A DNA stretch of 41,848 nt from an uncultured Acidimicrobiales bacterium (GTDB taxonomy: Bacteria > Actinomycetota > Acidimicrobiia > Acidimicrobiales > SHLQ01), in the NCBI GenBank assembly GCA_938041035.1, contig CALHYX010000069.1, positions 1 to 41,848 on the forward strand. The letters run 5' to 3'. Under the pieces are notes generated by a model. The model searched no databases. It saw only the letters and a list, made by a program, of their open reading frames with translations, and had not been told where the DNA came from. Made by a program: the position numbers and the translations under genes. Of the stretch, positions 16,240-25,042 are shown piece after piece (the stretch's first letter is position 1; every line of letters begins with the position of its first letter).

Positions 16240-17640
16240 CTACCCGAGCACTTCGGCGAAACCTTCTTCGATGCAGCCGAGGAAGACATCGCTGTCGGTG
16301 ATGGCGGCGGTGTCGACGTTGATGCCGATGTGGACGTCGTCGCAGTAGCTGAGCAGCGTCAGGTTGGCGGCGGCGCCGCTCAGCGGCCCGAACGGGAACT
16401 GCGCGGTTACCGGCGCCCCTTCCAGGTACATGGGGACGGGAATTCCGGGCACGTTCGACGTCGTGAAGTCGACGCCCTGGAAGGCCATGGCAAATAGGCT
16501 GGTAGTGAGCAACTTCGGCATGCGGCGCAGAACGTTGGCCATGGGTTCGACGAGCGATTGGCCAGGTTCGTCGCGCGCCGCGGCCGTGAGTCGGTTGATG
16601 GTCGCCATGTGTTCGACCGGGTCGACGATGTCGATCGGGGTCTTGATGCGGGCCGGCGTGAACTGGTTGCCCGCCTCGGCGCCGGCGTCGTCGTTTCGGT
16701 TGTTGATCGGCATGCCCATACGAAGGTGACTGATGGGTTCGCCGTGGTGTTCGTGGTAGCGGCGCATGCCTCGGGCGACGCCAGCCACAAAGGCGGCGTT
16801 GAGCTTGGCGTCGGCCTTCGCCGAAGCTTCCTTGAGATCGGCGACCGGCAGGGTCAACACGTCGAAGTGCACGCTGAGCGAGCGGTCGATCATCTGCGGG
16901 CTCAGCGGGGTGATCGACGGTGCGATCAGCCGGCCGGCGGAGACGGCGGCCCCTCCCGCCTGTTTGGCGACCTCGGCGGCGCCCTGGTCGATTCGCCGTA
17001 GTCCCTCGACGGTCCGTTTGGCGATGCCCATCTGGCGGCGCGCTTCATGGCTGACGGCGTCGCGCATGCGCTCGCCCTGACCCATCACGACCGCTTCGGG
17101 CTCGGCGGGCAGGTCGCTTCGGTCGGCGATGGTTTCGTCGAACGAGAACGTCTCGAGCATCATCTGCACCGCCCCGACGCCGTCGGTGATGGCGTGATGC
17201 ACCTTCATGATCAGGGCGGCTTTGTCGTCGACGAGTCCGTCGACCAGGGTGAACTCCCACAGCGGTCGGGCCCGATCGAAACCCTGCATGGCGATCGGCT
17301 GGGCGAAGTCGAGCACGTCGCGAAGGGTCCCGGACCCGCCGGCGGTCACGGACCGAAGGTGATAGCTGAGGTTGAAGTTGGGGTCGTACTCCCATCGCGG
17401 CGGGGCGATCGACATGGGGTTGGCGACCACCCGCTGGCGTAGGCGGGGGATGCGGCGGCTGGCGCGATCGATGCGCCATTGCAGCTGTTCGCGATCGGGT
17501 GATTCCAGAAGGGTTGCGACCGCGGTGATGGTGGAGCGCAGGGCGGGGTTGCGTTCGACGGTCCACATCAGGCTGTCGGCGTCGGACATCCGATCGCCGA
17601 AGTGGATCGGTGCGCCGGGTTCAGCTGGTTCTGGTGCCAT
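16240..17640 (-). CDS. Wax ester synthase / diacylglycerol acyltransferase
   Basis: Membrane-associated WS/DGAT that esterifies acyl-CoA with a fatty alcohol or diacylglycerol, making storage wax or triacylglycerol. The 466-aa product has the catalytic HHxxxDG as HHAITDG (His148, His149, Asp153, Gly154), the PLWEF motif (127-130 region) and the C-terminal NVPG block TSNVPGIP. Length is normal. ATG at 17640 has AGGA eight bases upstream; an adjacent GTG at 17643 is an alternative. It is downstream of the vanW-like gene on the same strand, 125 bp away, and is the last gene of the minus-strand run. Storage of neutral lipids fits the other lipid genes in the window. Confidence 0.93.
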   Translation of the reverse strand: MAPEPAEPGAPIHFGDRMSDADSLMWTVERNPALRSTITAVATLLESPDREQLQWRIDRASRRIPRLRQRVVANPMSIAPPRWEYDPNFNLSYHLRSVTAGGSGTLRDVLDFAQPIAMQGFDRARPLWEFTLVDGLVDDKAALIMKVHHAITDGVGAVQMMLETFSFDETIADRSDLPAEPEAVVMGQGERMRDAVSHEARRQMGIAKRTVEGLRRIDQGAAEVAKQAGGAAVSAGRLIAPSITPLSPQMIDRSLSVHFDVLTLPVADLKEASAKADAKLNAAFVAGVARGMRRYHEHHGEPISHLRMGMPINNRNDDAGAEAGNQFTPARIKTPIDIVDPVEHMATINRLTAAARDEPGQSLVEPMANVLRRMPKLLTTSLFAMAFQGVDFTTSNVPGIPVPMYLEGAPVTAQFPFGPLSGAAANLTLLSYCDDVHIGINVDTAAITDSDVFLGCIEEGFAEVLG

Positions 17641-17765
17641 CACGTTCCTGGTCTGGCCGACGGTGCGGTGCGTGCACCCCTATCGGCGCCACGTTCGGAT
17701 CCTTCATGATGATCGGCGATCTTCGCCTTGTCGAGCGGTCCGGTTGGCCGGGCCTGGGCAACGAC

Positions 17766-19550
17766 CTACGGGTCGCCGGTCCCGGGCGGCGGTGGTGGCG
17801 GCGGCGGAGGGGGAGGTGGTGGCGGTGGCGGTGGTGGAGGAGGCGGCGGTGGTGGAGGCGGCGGGGGAGGTGGTGGCGGCGGCGGTGGCGGTGCCTCGGT
17901 GGTGGGTGGGGTGGCGGGACCGCTGCCATCGCTGCGGTTGCCGTTGCAGTTCACACCCTCCCGGGGCCGGTATACGGCGAATACGCTGTCGTTGTCGGTC
18001 GTGCCGTCGATGTAACGGCGAAGGCGGTTGGTCGTCACCCGGGTGCACGCGACGCCCTGGGTCCGTTCGCTTTGCCCCGCGACCTCACCGGTCACCCAGC
18101 GGGTCGAAAACAACTGCACCGTGATCGACGACGCCGTGGTCGTGGGCCACAACATCACCCCGTGGGGCGTGTTGTTGATGATCTGCAGATCGGGATGCGG
18201 GAACGACAACGTTGCCTCGCGCCCGTACGGATAGCGCGAGATGTAGAGCGAGTGGCTCTGGTACTCGCCGAAGTCGAGGCCAGCGAAGAACGCGGCGTTG
18301 AACAACGTCGTCGCGTACTGCGAAATGCCGCCGCCGATGTCCTCGGTATAGACGCCGTTGTAGATCACTCCGGCACCCACGAACCCCTTTTCGCTGGTGC
18401 GGCGGCCGATGTACTCGTTCACCGAGAACATGGCGCCGGGTTCGATGATCACGCCCTGGGTCAGTTCGGCGATGCGGCGGATGTTGGTCACCCGCGACTG
18501 CCCCGCCGTGTAGCGGGTGGTGAACTCGCCCACGACTTCTTCGATGCCGAGCGATTCGGCCCACTCGCGGCCGCGTTCGCCGGGCTCGTCGGTCATCTGC
18601 AGGGTGGTGCTCGAGTTGCCGCCGATCATCGCGGCGAGCAGGTCGGTGGGCGCGTCGGCATCGCAACACACCCGGCCGGGTTCGCCCGCTTCGATGACCA
18701 CCTCGTCGCCGCGCACCGTGAAGACGGCGTCGATGCCGGGCTCGGCGACGTCGCCGAAGGCGAATCGCAGGCCGTTCAACGCCGATGCTTCGTCGATCGC
18801 CACGGTGATTTCCCCGTCGACGATGTCGAGTTGAAGCCACCGGCGGGCGGCCGTGGCGGCGATGGTTCGAGTCTGGCCCGCCACCGTGACTTCGACCCCG
18901 TCCGCGGTAACCGTGTTGAGCTGGTCGACGATGGACCGGGCGTCGTCATCGCTGACCTCGGGGGCAACCGGCCGGGTTGCGGCGGTCACCTCGATGGGGT
19001 CGTTCTGGGCTGCGCCCGCCAGTAGCGCCATCGTCTCGTCCAGATCGATCGTGCTGCCCGGCTCGCCGGTGACGACCACGAGCTCATCGTCGACCAGGTC
19101 GATCTGCGGCTCGACCGCGGTGGTGGCCTCGGGCGAGCGCCGCGTGAGCTCCGCCTCGGCGAGTTCGCGGTCGAACTCGAGGGCGGGCACCACGTTGATG
19201 GTGGTGAAGAACGATGCCACCCAGCTCCAGGGTGCGACGCGGGTGGTCTCGCCCATCACCCGATCTGCGGTTTCCTCCACGGCGAAACGAAGACCGAGGT
19301 CGGCGCCGGTCACCGATTCGGCCCCCGCGCCCATGTCGATGGCGATCTCGCGATCGTCGAACGCGCTGCTGCGGCTCAGTCGAGCCTCGACGCCGGCCCG
19401 GTCGAGTCCCGCCATGTCGACGCCGGCAACCGCTACCCCGCGGCCCACCCGGTCGGTGCGCGATGCCGCGTCGATCGCCCAGAACGCGACGAGCAGCCCA
19501 ACGACGACGCCGGCCAGCACCGCGAGAAGGGTCTTGCGGCGCCGCCTCAT
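17766..19550 (-). CDS. VanW-domain cell-wall protein with polyproline tail
   Basis: A 594-aa exported protein. Residues 1-5 are basic and 7-27 form a membrane anchor (LLAVLAGVVVGLLVAFWAI); the rest should be outside the cell. The middle contains two regions resembling the putative peptidoglycan-binding domain that precedes VanW (about 40-290), and the VanW domain itself follows (about 345-480, with GGGISQYATTLFNAAFFAGL and SRYPYGREATLSF). VanW is linked to glycopeptide resistance clusters and beta-lactam tolerance, but its activity is unknown. The C terminus is unusual: PPTTEA, then 36 consecutive prolines (554-589) and GTGDP. The ATG follows the nucS stop codon with no spacer (TAA-ATG), so the two are probably cotranscribed. 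Confidence 0.92.
   Translation of the reverse strand: MRRRRKTLLAVLAGVVVGLLVAFWAIDAASRTDRVGRGVAVAGVDMAGLDRAGVEARLSRSSAFDDREIAIDMGAGAESVTGADLGLRFAVEETADRVMGETTRVAPWSWVASFFTTINVVPALEFDRELAEAELTRRSPEATTAVEPQIDLVDDELVVVTGEPGSTIDLDETMALLAGAAQNDPIEVTAATRPVAPEVSDDDARSIVDQLNTVTADGVEVTVAGQTRTIAATAARRWLQLDIVDGEITVAIDEASALNGLRFAFGDVAEPGIDAVFTVRGDEVVIEAGEPGRVCCDADAPTDLLAAMIGGNSSTTLQMTDEPGERGREWAESLGIEEVVGEFTTRYTAGQSRVTNIRRIAELTQGVIIEPGAMFSVNEYIGRRTSEKGFVGAGVIYNGVYTEDIGGGISQYATTLFNAAFFAGLDFGEYQSHSLYISRYPYGREATLSFPHPDLQIINNTPHGVMLWPTTTASSITVQLFSTRWVTGEVAGQSERTQGVACTRVTTNRLRRYIDGTTDNDSVFAVYRPREGVNCNGNRSDGSGPATPPTTEAPPPPPPPPPPPPPPPPPPPPPPPPPPPPPPPPPPPPGTGDP
17784..17891. repeat. Low-complexity GGN tract encoding 36 prolines
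   Basis: The plus strand is 108 bp of GGC/GGT/GGA/GGG triplets, antisense to CCN codons of the vanW-like gene. All four proline codons are used in irregular order, so this is not a fresh perfect microsatellite. The G-rich plus strand has many G-runs and could form quadruplexes. Confidence 0.95.
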
Positions 19551-20210
19551 TTAGAACAACCGAAGTTCGTTGGATTCGATACCGCGCAACTCGTTGTAGT
19601 CGACGACCACCCAACCAATGTCGCGGTCGGTGGCCAGTACTTTGGCCTGGGGTTTGATCTCCTGGGCGACGAAAACACCGCGTACCGGCCGCAGTGTTGG
19701 ATCCCGGTTGAGGAAGTCGAGGTAGCGGGTGAGCTGTTCGACTCCGTCGATTTCGCCGCGCCGTTTGACTTCGACGGCGACCGCGCCCCCGTCGGCGTCG
19801 CGACACAACAGGTCGACCGGGCCGATGTCGGTGGGGTACTCGCGGCGCACGAGCCGGAGGCCTTCGCCGATCGATTCCGGGTTGGCGGCCAACAACTCCT
19901 GAAGATGGGCCTCGACCCCGTCCTTTTGCAGCCCCGGGTCGACGCCCATCTCCTCGGAGAGGTCCGACAGCACCTCTTCGATCGTGATCGTGAGCTGTTC
20001 GCCCTTGGGATTGGTGACCGTCCAATGGTCGTCATGTTCAATGAGACGATTCGGAGCGTTCATCCAGTTCAGTGGTTTATAGGCGCCGCCGTCGGCGTGG
20101 ATGGCGACGCACCCGTCGGCCTTCACCATGATGAGGCGCACGGCACTGGGGAGGTGGGCGGTGAGGCGGCCGTCGTAATCGACCGTGCACCGGGCTATCA
20201 GCAAACGCAT
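19551..20210 (-). CDS. nucS: Mismatch-specific endonuclease NucS/EndoMS
   Basis: DNA endonuclease that cuts both strands at mismatches and gives actinobacteria mismatch repair without MutS/MutL. The 219-aa product has the N-terminal DNA-binding/dimerisation domain and a C-terminal RecB-like nuclease: D133 in GPVDLL, E147 and K149 in VEVKRRG, and QLTRY (159-163); the 14-residue D-to-E spacing is that of archaeal NucS. It ends in NELRLF, the extreme C-terminal position where actinobacterial enzymes bind the beta clamp. ATG at 20210 has TACACT nine bases upstream and no clear ribosome site. It is directly followed by the vanW-like gene and preceded by the ubiB-like gene. Confidence 0.95.
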   Translation of the reverse strand: MRLLIARCTVDYDGRLTAHLPSAVRLIMVKADGCVAIHADGGAYKPLNWMNAPNRLIEHDDHWTVTNPKGEQLTITIEEVLSDLSEEMGVDPGLQKDGVEAHLQELLAANPESIGEGLRLVRREYPTDIGPVDLLCRDADGGAVAVEVKRRGEIDGVEQLTRYLDFLNRDPTLRPVRGVFVAQEIKPQAKVLATDRDIGWVVVDYNELRGIESNELRLF

Positions 20211-20219
20211 GAGGTTCAG

Positions 20220-20225
20220 AGTGTA
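20220..20225 (-). promoter_or_regulatory. -10 box TACACT before nucS
   Basis: TACACT on the minus strand is followed by nine bases and the ATG at 20210, which would leave a leader of only two or three bases. Confidence 0.5.
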
Positions 20226-20271
20226 CGAACCGAACCCCCCGCCGGTCAGGTCGGGCGCTCCGAATTGTGGG

Positions 20272-21912
20272 TTAGCCCCGGTGTTTCAGCCGTTTCTGGA
20301 TGAGCTCGCGCCGGTCTTGGAGGTCTCGATACGTGAGGGTGTCGACGCCGCGGTCGACCCCGAAGGCATCTTTGACCCCGTCCATGTCGAAGTCCCACTT
20401 GGAGGGGTCCATACCAACTTCGTCGGCGATGCGTTCGCCGTGGGTCATGGCGAAGTGGGTCGCGACGTGCGCCACTTCGGCGAACAGATCGATGTCGGGC
20501 GCCAGGGTGGCGATGGCGGAGTCGAGGAATACGAGGTTCTTCACGAACACCATCAGCTCCTTCGGGAGCCGGGCGCCATAGCCGAGCAGAAGCTTCACCA
20601 CCCGCTGGAGTTCGGCCACCAACTGCTCGGCGCTGAGCGCCGTGGGGTCGAGCGCCGGACCGTCCAGACCGAGATCGGCGATCACGGCATCGATGTCGGT
20701 GTCGGGCGGCAGGGCGCCGAGATCGCGAATGGCGGCCACCTGGCCGCGAGCGTCGTTCATGGTGCCGGCGATGAGCAGGCGGAGGAAGGCGAGCCGGTGG
20801 AACTCGTCCATACGGGCCGTGATGCCGAAGTCGAGCAGCGCGGTGCGGCCGTCGGGCATCACGAACAGGTTGCCGCCGTGGAGGTCGCCGTGGAAGATGC
20901 CGTGGATCATGGCGCCCTCCATGAACCCGATCAGACTGGTGCGAATGATCTCGTGGGTGTCGATGCCGGCGGCTTCCATCGAGGCGAGGTCGTCGTACGC
21001 GAAACCGCTGAGCCGTTCCATGACCAGCATGCGGCGGGTGACCAGCTCCGGGTGGGGTCGAGCGATCACGTAACCCTTCTGCCCGAGGGTGGCGAAGGAG
21101 CGGGCGACATCCATCATCGACTCGGCCTCGAGCCGGAAGTCGAGTTCTTCCGAGATGGTCTTGGCAAACACCTCCACCAGCGCCGGCGGGTTCGCCAGCG
21201 CAGCGATGGGGATGCGGCCAATGGCGAACGGGGCCAGCCAGGCCATGACCCGCAGGTCTTCGTGGACAAACTGGCTGACGCTCGGGCGTTGGACCTTGAC
21301 GACCACCTCGGTGCCGTCGAGCAACGTCGCCCGGTGCACCTGGGCGATCGACGCGGCGGCGAGCGGAGTCTCGTCGAAGGAGGCGAACACTTCGTCGATC
21401 GGTCGGGTCAACTCTTCGGTGACCACCCGGCGAACGACCGAAAACGGCTCGGCGGGCACCTGGTCGCGGCATCGCTTGAACTCATCGACGAGTTCGACCG
21501 GGAACAGGCCCTCGCCGGAGCTGATGATCTGGCCCAACTTGATGTAGGTCGGTCCGAGTTCCTCGGCGGCGAGCCGGAGTCGGCGGGAGATGCCCGCGCG
21601 ACTGATGCTGTCGCCCTGGCGACGCTCCTTGATGGCCCAGGTGGCGACCGCAACGCCGATCCGGCGGGTTACGGCGATTGCCCGCGGGCCCGACGGGAAG
21701 CGGCGGGGCCGGATGAGCTCGGGGACCTGGCGACGAACGGCGTCGCGAATCTGGGGCACCTTGCGCATCCAGGTGAGCTCGACGTCTTCGGTGAGTAACC
21801 AGGGCGGGTCGTCGCTGAACGATCCGCGGTGCAGGTCGGGCGGGGCGTCGGCCGTCGTGCGGGAGGAAGCGGGCGACATGGGGGCGGGGTCGGGCGAGGT
21901 GGACGGCGTCAC
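20272..21912 (-). CDS. ABC1/UbiB-family atypical kinase
   Basis: Atypical protein-kinase-like ATPase of the UbiB/ADCK family, usually needed for isoprenoid quinone or lipid metabolism at the membrane. The 546-aa product has the family's KxGQ motif as KLGQIISS, the Ala-rich nucleotide loop [11 protein letters not shown], the VAIK-like Lys in VVVKVQRP, the catalytic loop [10 protein letters not shown] and the metal motif [11 protein letters not shown] chose the GTG at 21912 because GAAGG and a CATCAT -10-like hexamer six bases upstream fit it; the ATG at 21879 would give 535 aa. The C-terminal third is less conserved. Ubiquinone genes are absent here, and a menaquinone or polyprenyl-lipid role would suit the MenJ-like gene nearby. 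Confidence 0.9.
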   Translation of the reverse strand: MTPSTSPDPAPMSPASSRTTADAPPDLHRGSFSDDPPWLLTEDVELTWMRKVPQIRDAVRRQVPELIRPRRFPSGPRAIAVTRRIGVAVATWAIKERRQGDSISRAGISRRLRLAAEELGPTYIKLGQIISSGEGLFPVELVDEFKRCRDQVPAEPFSVVRRVVTEELTRPIDEVFASFDETPLAAASIAQVHRATLLDGTEVVVKVQRPSVSQFVHEDLRVMAWLAPFAIGRIPIAALANPPALVEVFAKTISEELDFRLEAESMMDVARSFATLGQKGYVIARPHPELVTRRMLVMERLSGFAYDDLASMEAAGIDTHEIIRTSLIGFMEGAMIHGIFHGDLHGGNLFVMPDGRTALLDFGITARMDEFHRLAFLRLLIAGTMNDARGQVAAIRDLGALPPDTDIDAVIADLGLDGPALDPTALSAEQLVAELQRVVKLLLGYGARLPKELMVFVKNLVFLDSAIATLAPDIDLFAEVAHVATHFAMTHGERIADEVGMDPSKWDFDMDGVKDAFGVDRGVDTLTYRDLQDRRELIQKRLKHRG

Positions 21913-22048
21913 CCTTCGATGATGCCAGCGGATGGGCCACTTCGGCGGTGCGTACCGAAGATTCATCGCGCGGCCGGCGGGCCCTCGGACGGCGGCCCGA
22001 TGCCCCGGTGTTGCAGTCGTGATCGATTGCGACGAGCCTGGCGAACCC

Positions 22049-23203
22049 ATGACCGGCGAACGTCTCCTCACCCCCCGCTTCGTGCTGGTGACCGCGTCGG
22101 CGCTCGCGTACTTCGTGGCCATCGGCTCCACCCTCACGGTGTTGCCGGTGTTCGTCGAAGCCGACCTGGGCGGGAACAGTGCTGAGGTCGGCCTGTCCGT
22201 CGGGGTGTTCGGAATATCGGCTGCGGTGTTGCGCCCGATCCTCGGGTCGATCGGCGACCGTCGGGGCCGACGGTTCGTGCTCACGGTCGGTGGCACGATC
22301 GCCGGGTTGGGCATGTTGGCCCTGGTGCCGGCGCAGAGCCTGGCGGCCGTGATCGGCGCTCGGCTCATCACCGGGGTGGGAGAGGCGTTCACCTTCGTCG
22401 GCGCGGCCGCCGCCGCCCAGGACCTGGCCCCCGAACACCGCCGCGGCGAGGCCGCGTCGTACTTCTCCGTCGCGGTCTACGGGGGCTTGGCGATCGGACC
22501 CGTGCTCGGCGACTGGGTGGCCGACACCTACGGGGTCGACGCGGTGTGGTTCGTCGCCGCCGGGATGTGTGCCTTGATGGTGCTGCTCGCCCAGGTGGCC
22601 CCCGGGGCGACCCCGGAGATGGATGCGATCCCGCGCCCGTCGACCGTGCTGCACCGGGCAGCGCTGCGGCCCGGAGTGCTGCTGGGCACCGTGTTGATGG
22701 CCCAGTCCGGCTTCATCGCCTTCATCGAGCTGCACTCCGAGGAGGTCGGGGTCGGCATCGGCGGCTTGGCGTTTCTCGTCTTTGCCGGGGTGGTGCTCGC
22801 CCTCCGTTTGCTGGCCGCCCGCGTCCCGGACCGGGTCGACACGGTCGTCCTCGTGCGCGCCGCCGCGGTCGCGTCGGCCACCGGGCTGGCGATCATCGGG
22901 CTATGGGTCAGCCCGGCGGGCATCGTCGTTGGCACGGTGGTTCACGCGTTTGGGCAGGCGTTTCTGTTTCCGGCCCTGTTTCTCGTCGTGCTCGAAGGCG
23001 CGTCGCCGACCTCGCGCAGCCATGCCATCGCCACCTTCTCGATGTTCTTCGACATCGCCACGGGCGCAGGCGGACTGCTGCTCGGGGTGGTGGCGTGGGC
23101 GGTGGGGGCGGAGACGGGGGCGTTTCTGGCCGGCGCGGCGTTATGCCTCACCGCGGCGTTCATGGCCGGTCCGTTGATCGCCAGGGCGCGGGCCACGGCG
23201 TAG
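22049..23203 (+). CDS. Major facilitator superfamily transporter
   Basis: Inner-membrane secondary transporter, 384 aa, with about twelve hydrophobic segments. The loop between helices 2 and 3 carries the MFS motif A variant GSIGDRRGRRFVL, and GAAAAAQDLAPEHRRGEAASYF in helix 4-5 resembles drug/metabolite exporters of the DHA1 type. The substrate is unknown. I chose the ATG at 22049 just before the first helix; the open frame extends to 21932 with unhelpful sequence. It is divergent from the ubiB-like gene (136 bp between starts) and converges on cysQ with 13 bases between stops. Confidence 0.88.
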   Translation: MTGERLLTPRFVLVTASALAYFVAIGSTLTVLPVFVEADLGGNSAEVGLSVGVFGISAAVLRPILGSIGDRRGRRFVLTVGGTIAGLGMLALVPAQSLAAVIGARLITGVGEAFTFVGAAAAAQDLAPEHRRGEAASYFSVAVYGGLAIGPVLGDWVADTYGVDAVWFVAAGMCALMVLLAQVAPGATPEMDAIPRPSTVLHRAALRPGVLLGTVLMAQSGFIAFIELHSEEVGVGIGGLAFLVFAGVVLALRLLAARVPDRVDTVVLVRAAAVASATGLAIIGLWVSPAGIVVGTVVHAFGQAFLFPALFLVVLEGASPTSRSHAIATFSMFFDIATGAGGLLLGVVAWAVGAETGAFLAGAALCLTAAFMAGPLIARARATA

Positions 23204-23216
23204 CCCGCCCGGGGAG

Positions 23217-23978
23217 TCAGCCCTCGAACGAGGCGAGGCTCTCGAGCGCCGCTTCGGCCAACTCGGGCCGGCACACGATGAGGTCGGGCAGGTACGGGTT
23301 CTCGTTGTTGTACACCAGCGGGCTGCCGTCGATGCGGCTGGTGAACAGCCCGGCGGCGTTGGCGACGGCTACTGGGGCGCAGTTGTCCCATTCGTACTGA
23401 CCGCCGGAGTGCACGTAGATGTCGGCGAGGCCCCGGACCACGGCCATCGCCTTGGCGCCGGCCGAACCCATGGGCACGAGTTCGGCGTTCATGGCCTCGG
23501 CCACATGGGTGGCGGCGGCCGGCGGGCGGGTTCGGCTGACGAGCATCCGGGGGCGCTCGGGCATGGGGCCCGGGTCGGGAGCCGGCTCGGCGGTCGACAA
23601 TGTCAGGTCTGCGGCGGGCAGGGCGACGGCGCCGACGGTTGCGACCCCGGCGACGGAGAGCGCCACGTGCACGGCCCAGTCGTCGCGGGGAGGTTCGCTG
23701 AACTCGCGGGTGCCGTCGAGGGGATCGACGATCCAGACCCGCTCGAAATCGAGCCGCGCGTTGGAATCGCTGCCTTCCTCGGACAAGATGGCATCATCCG
23801 GTCGAACCGCTCGCAGTTCGGCCATGATGAGTTCATGCGCTTGGCGGTCCCCCTCGGCCTTCAAGACGTCGGCCGGAGTGTCCTCGGCCACCAGGCGCTC
23901 GCGAAGTTCCATCAGCAATTCCCCCGCTCGCGTCGCGATTCGAGCTGCCTCGGTATGGTCTTCGTGGGAAGTGGACAT
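23217..23978 (-). CDS. cysQ: 3'(2'),5'-bisphosphate nucleotidase CysQ
   Basis: Mg2+-dependent phosphatase of the inositol monophosphatase superfamily that removes 3'-phosphoadenosine 5'-phosphate, the by-product of PAPS use, to AMP. The 253-aa product has the metal motif EE (67-68), WIVDPLDGT (82-90) with Asp85 and Asp88, and the C-terminal WDNCA (197-201). The family also includes inositol phosphatases; assignment to CysQ rests mainly on its place, divergent from cysD-cysN-cysC. ATG at 23978 has a clear GAGGAG (23983-23988) four bases upstream, so the longer frame to 24011 is not used. Confidence 0.9.
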   Translation of the reverse strand: MSTSHEDHTEAARIATRAGELLMELRERLVAEDTPADVLKAEGDRQAHELIMAELRAVRPDDAILSEEGSDSNARLDFERVWIVDPLDGTREFSEPPRDDWAVHVALSVAGVATVGAVALPAADLTLSTAEPAPDPGPMPERPRMLVSRTRPPAAATHVAEAMNAELVPMGSAGAKAMAVVRGLADIYVHSGGQYEWDNCAPVAVANAAGLFTSRIDGSPLVYNNENPYLPDLIVCRPELAEAALESLASFEG

Positions 23979-24066
23979 TCTGCTCCTCGATCGAATGCGC
24001 CAATCTGGCACACCTGTGATTTGAAATTGCGCTTTAGCCGCACCGACTCCGGCCGATAGTTGAAAC

Positions 24067-24103
24067 GGTGGATGATCCTGGCGTCAGCCAATCATCTACC
24101 ACC
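24067..24103. promoter_or_regulatory. Bulged dyad between cysQ and cysD
   Basis: GGTG-GATGAT (24067-24076) pairs with ATCATC (24091-24096) and CACC (24100-24103); an inner TGGC-GTCA-GCCA hairpin (24079-24090) fills the centre. Only a CC on the left and TAC on the right stay unpaired. It ends 33 bases before the cysD start. If the cysD -10 is at 24122-24127, the dyad is upstream of the transcript and would be an operator for a regulator of sulfate assimilation; if transcription starts earlier it would be a leader hairpin. Confidence 0.55.
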
Positions 24104-24121
24104 ATGTCGGCCACTGATCTC

Positions 24122-24127
24122 TACCAT
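24122..24127 (+). promoter_or_regulatory. Candidate -10 box TACCAT of cysDNC
   Basis: TACCAT is followed by nine bases and the cysD ATG at 24137; no Shine-Dalgarno sequence is present between them. A nearly leaderless transcript is possible. Confidence 0.45.
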
Positions 24128-24136
24128 TGATGCTGT

Positions 24137-25042
24137 ATGTCATATGAGCTTTCCCATCTCCGTGAACTCGAAGCGGAGTCCATCCACATCTTCCGAGAGG
24201 TGGCTGCCGAATTCGAGCGCCCCTGCCTGCTGTTCAGCGGCGGCAAGGACTCGATCGTCATGTTGCGTCTGGCCCAGAAGGCATTTGCCCCGTGCAAGCT
24301 GCCCTTCCCGGTCATGCACATCGACACCGGCCACAACTTCCCCGAGGTGCTCGAGTTTCGCGACCGGCGCACCGAGGAGCTCGGCGCCCGGTTGATCGTT
24401 GCCTCGGTGCAACAGTCGATCGATGAGGGCAAGGTGGTCGAGCAGACCGGTGTGCGTTCCTCGCGCAACCAGCTGCAGACCACCACGCTGCTCGACGCGA
24501 TCGAAGAGCACCAGTTCACCGCCCTGTTCGGTGGCGCTCGCCGCGACGAAGAGAAGGCCCGCGCCAAGGAGCGGGTGTACTCCTTCCGCGACGAGTTCGG
24601 GCAGTGGGACCCCAAGAGTCAGCGGCCCGAGCTCTGGAAGCTCTACAACGGCCAGGTTCGCCAGGGCGAGCACATTCGGGTGTTCCCCATCTCGAACTAC
24701 ACCGAGCTCGACATCTGGCAGTACATCAAGGCCGAGGAGATCGAGATTCCGAGCGTGTACTTCGCCCACCAGCGCGAGGTGTTCGAACGCGACGGCATGT
24801 TGCTCGCCGTGAACGAGTACACCGAGATGCAGGAGAGCGAGAAGCCGTTCATGGAAACGGTCCGCTACCGCACGGTCGGCGACATGACCTGCACCGGTGC
24901 GGTCGAATCCGCCGCCGACACGATCGACCTGATCATCGACGAGGTGGCCGCCACCCGCATCACCGAACGGGGCGCCACCCGCGCCGACGATCGAGTATCC
25001 GAAGCCGCAATGGAAGATCGTAAAAAGAAGGGCTACTTCTAA
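24137..25042 (+). CDS. cysD: Sulfate adenylyltransferase small subunit
   Basis: Adenylyltransferase subunit of the CysDN ATP sulfurylase, making adenosine 5'-phosphosulfate from sulfate and ATP. The 301-aa product has the PP-loop SGGKDS (34-39), HIDTGHNFPE and the C-terminal block that includes FMETVRYRTVGDMTCTGA. Length and motifs match CysD throughout. Start ATG at 24137 begins MSYELSHL. It overlaps cysN by one base (TAATG), which implies coupled translation. The upstream region has a strong dyad and no ribosome site. Confidence 0.97.
   Translation: MSYELSHLRELEAESIHIFREVAAEFERPCLLFSGGKDSIVMLRLAQKAFAPCKLPFPVMHIDTGHNFPEVLEFRDRRTEELGARLIVASVQQSIDEGKVVEQTGVRSSRNQLQTTTLLDAIEEHQFTALFGGARRDEEKARAKERVYSFRDEFGQWDPKSQRPELWKLYNGQVRQGEHIRVFPISNYTELDIWQYIKAEEIEIPSVYFAHQREVFERDGMLLAVNEYTEMQESEKPFMETVRYRTVGDMTCTGAVESAADTIDLIIDEVAATRITERGATRADDRVSEAAMEDRKKKGYF

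Noticed and set aside
17728..18015. Glycine-rich open frame resembling a PE-PGRS or structural protein
   Set aside because: It is the antisense of the proline codons in the vanW-like gene, with no start signals of its own.
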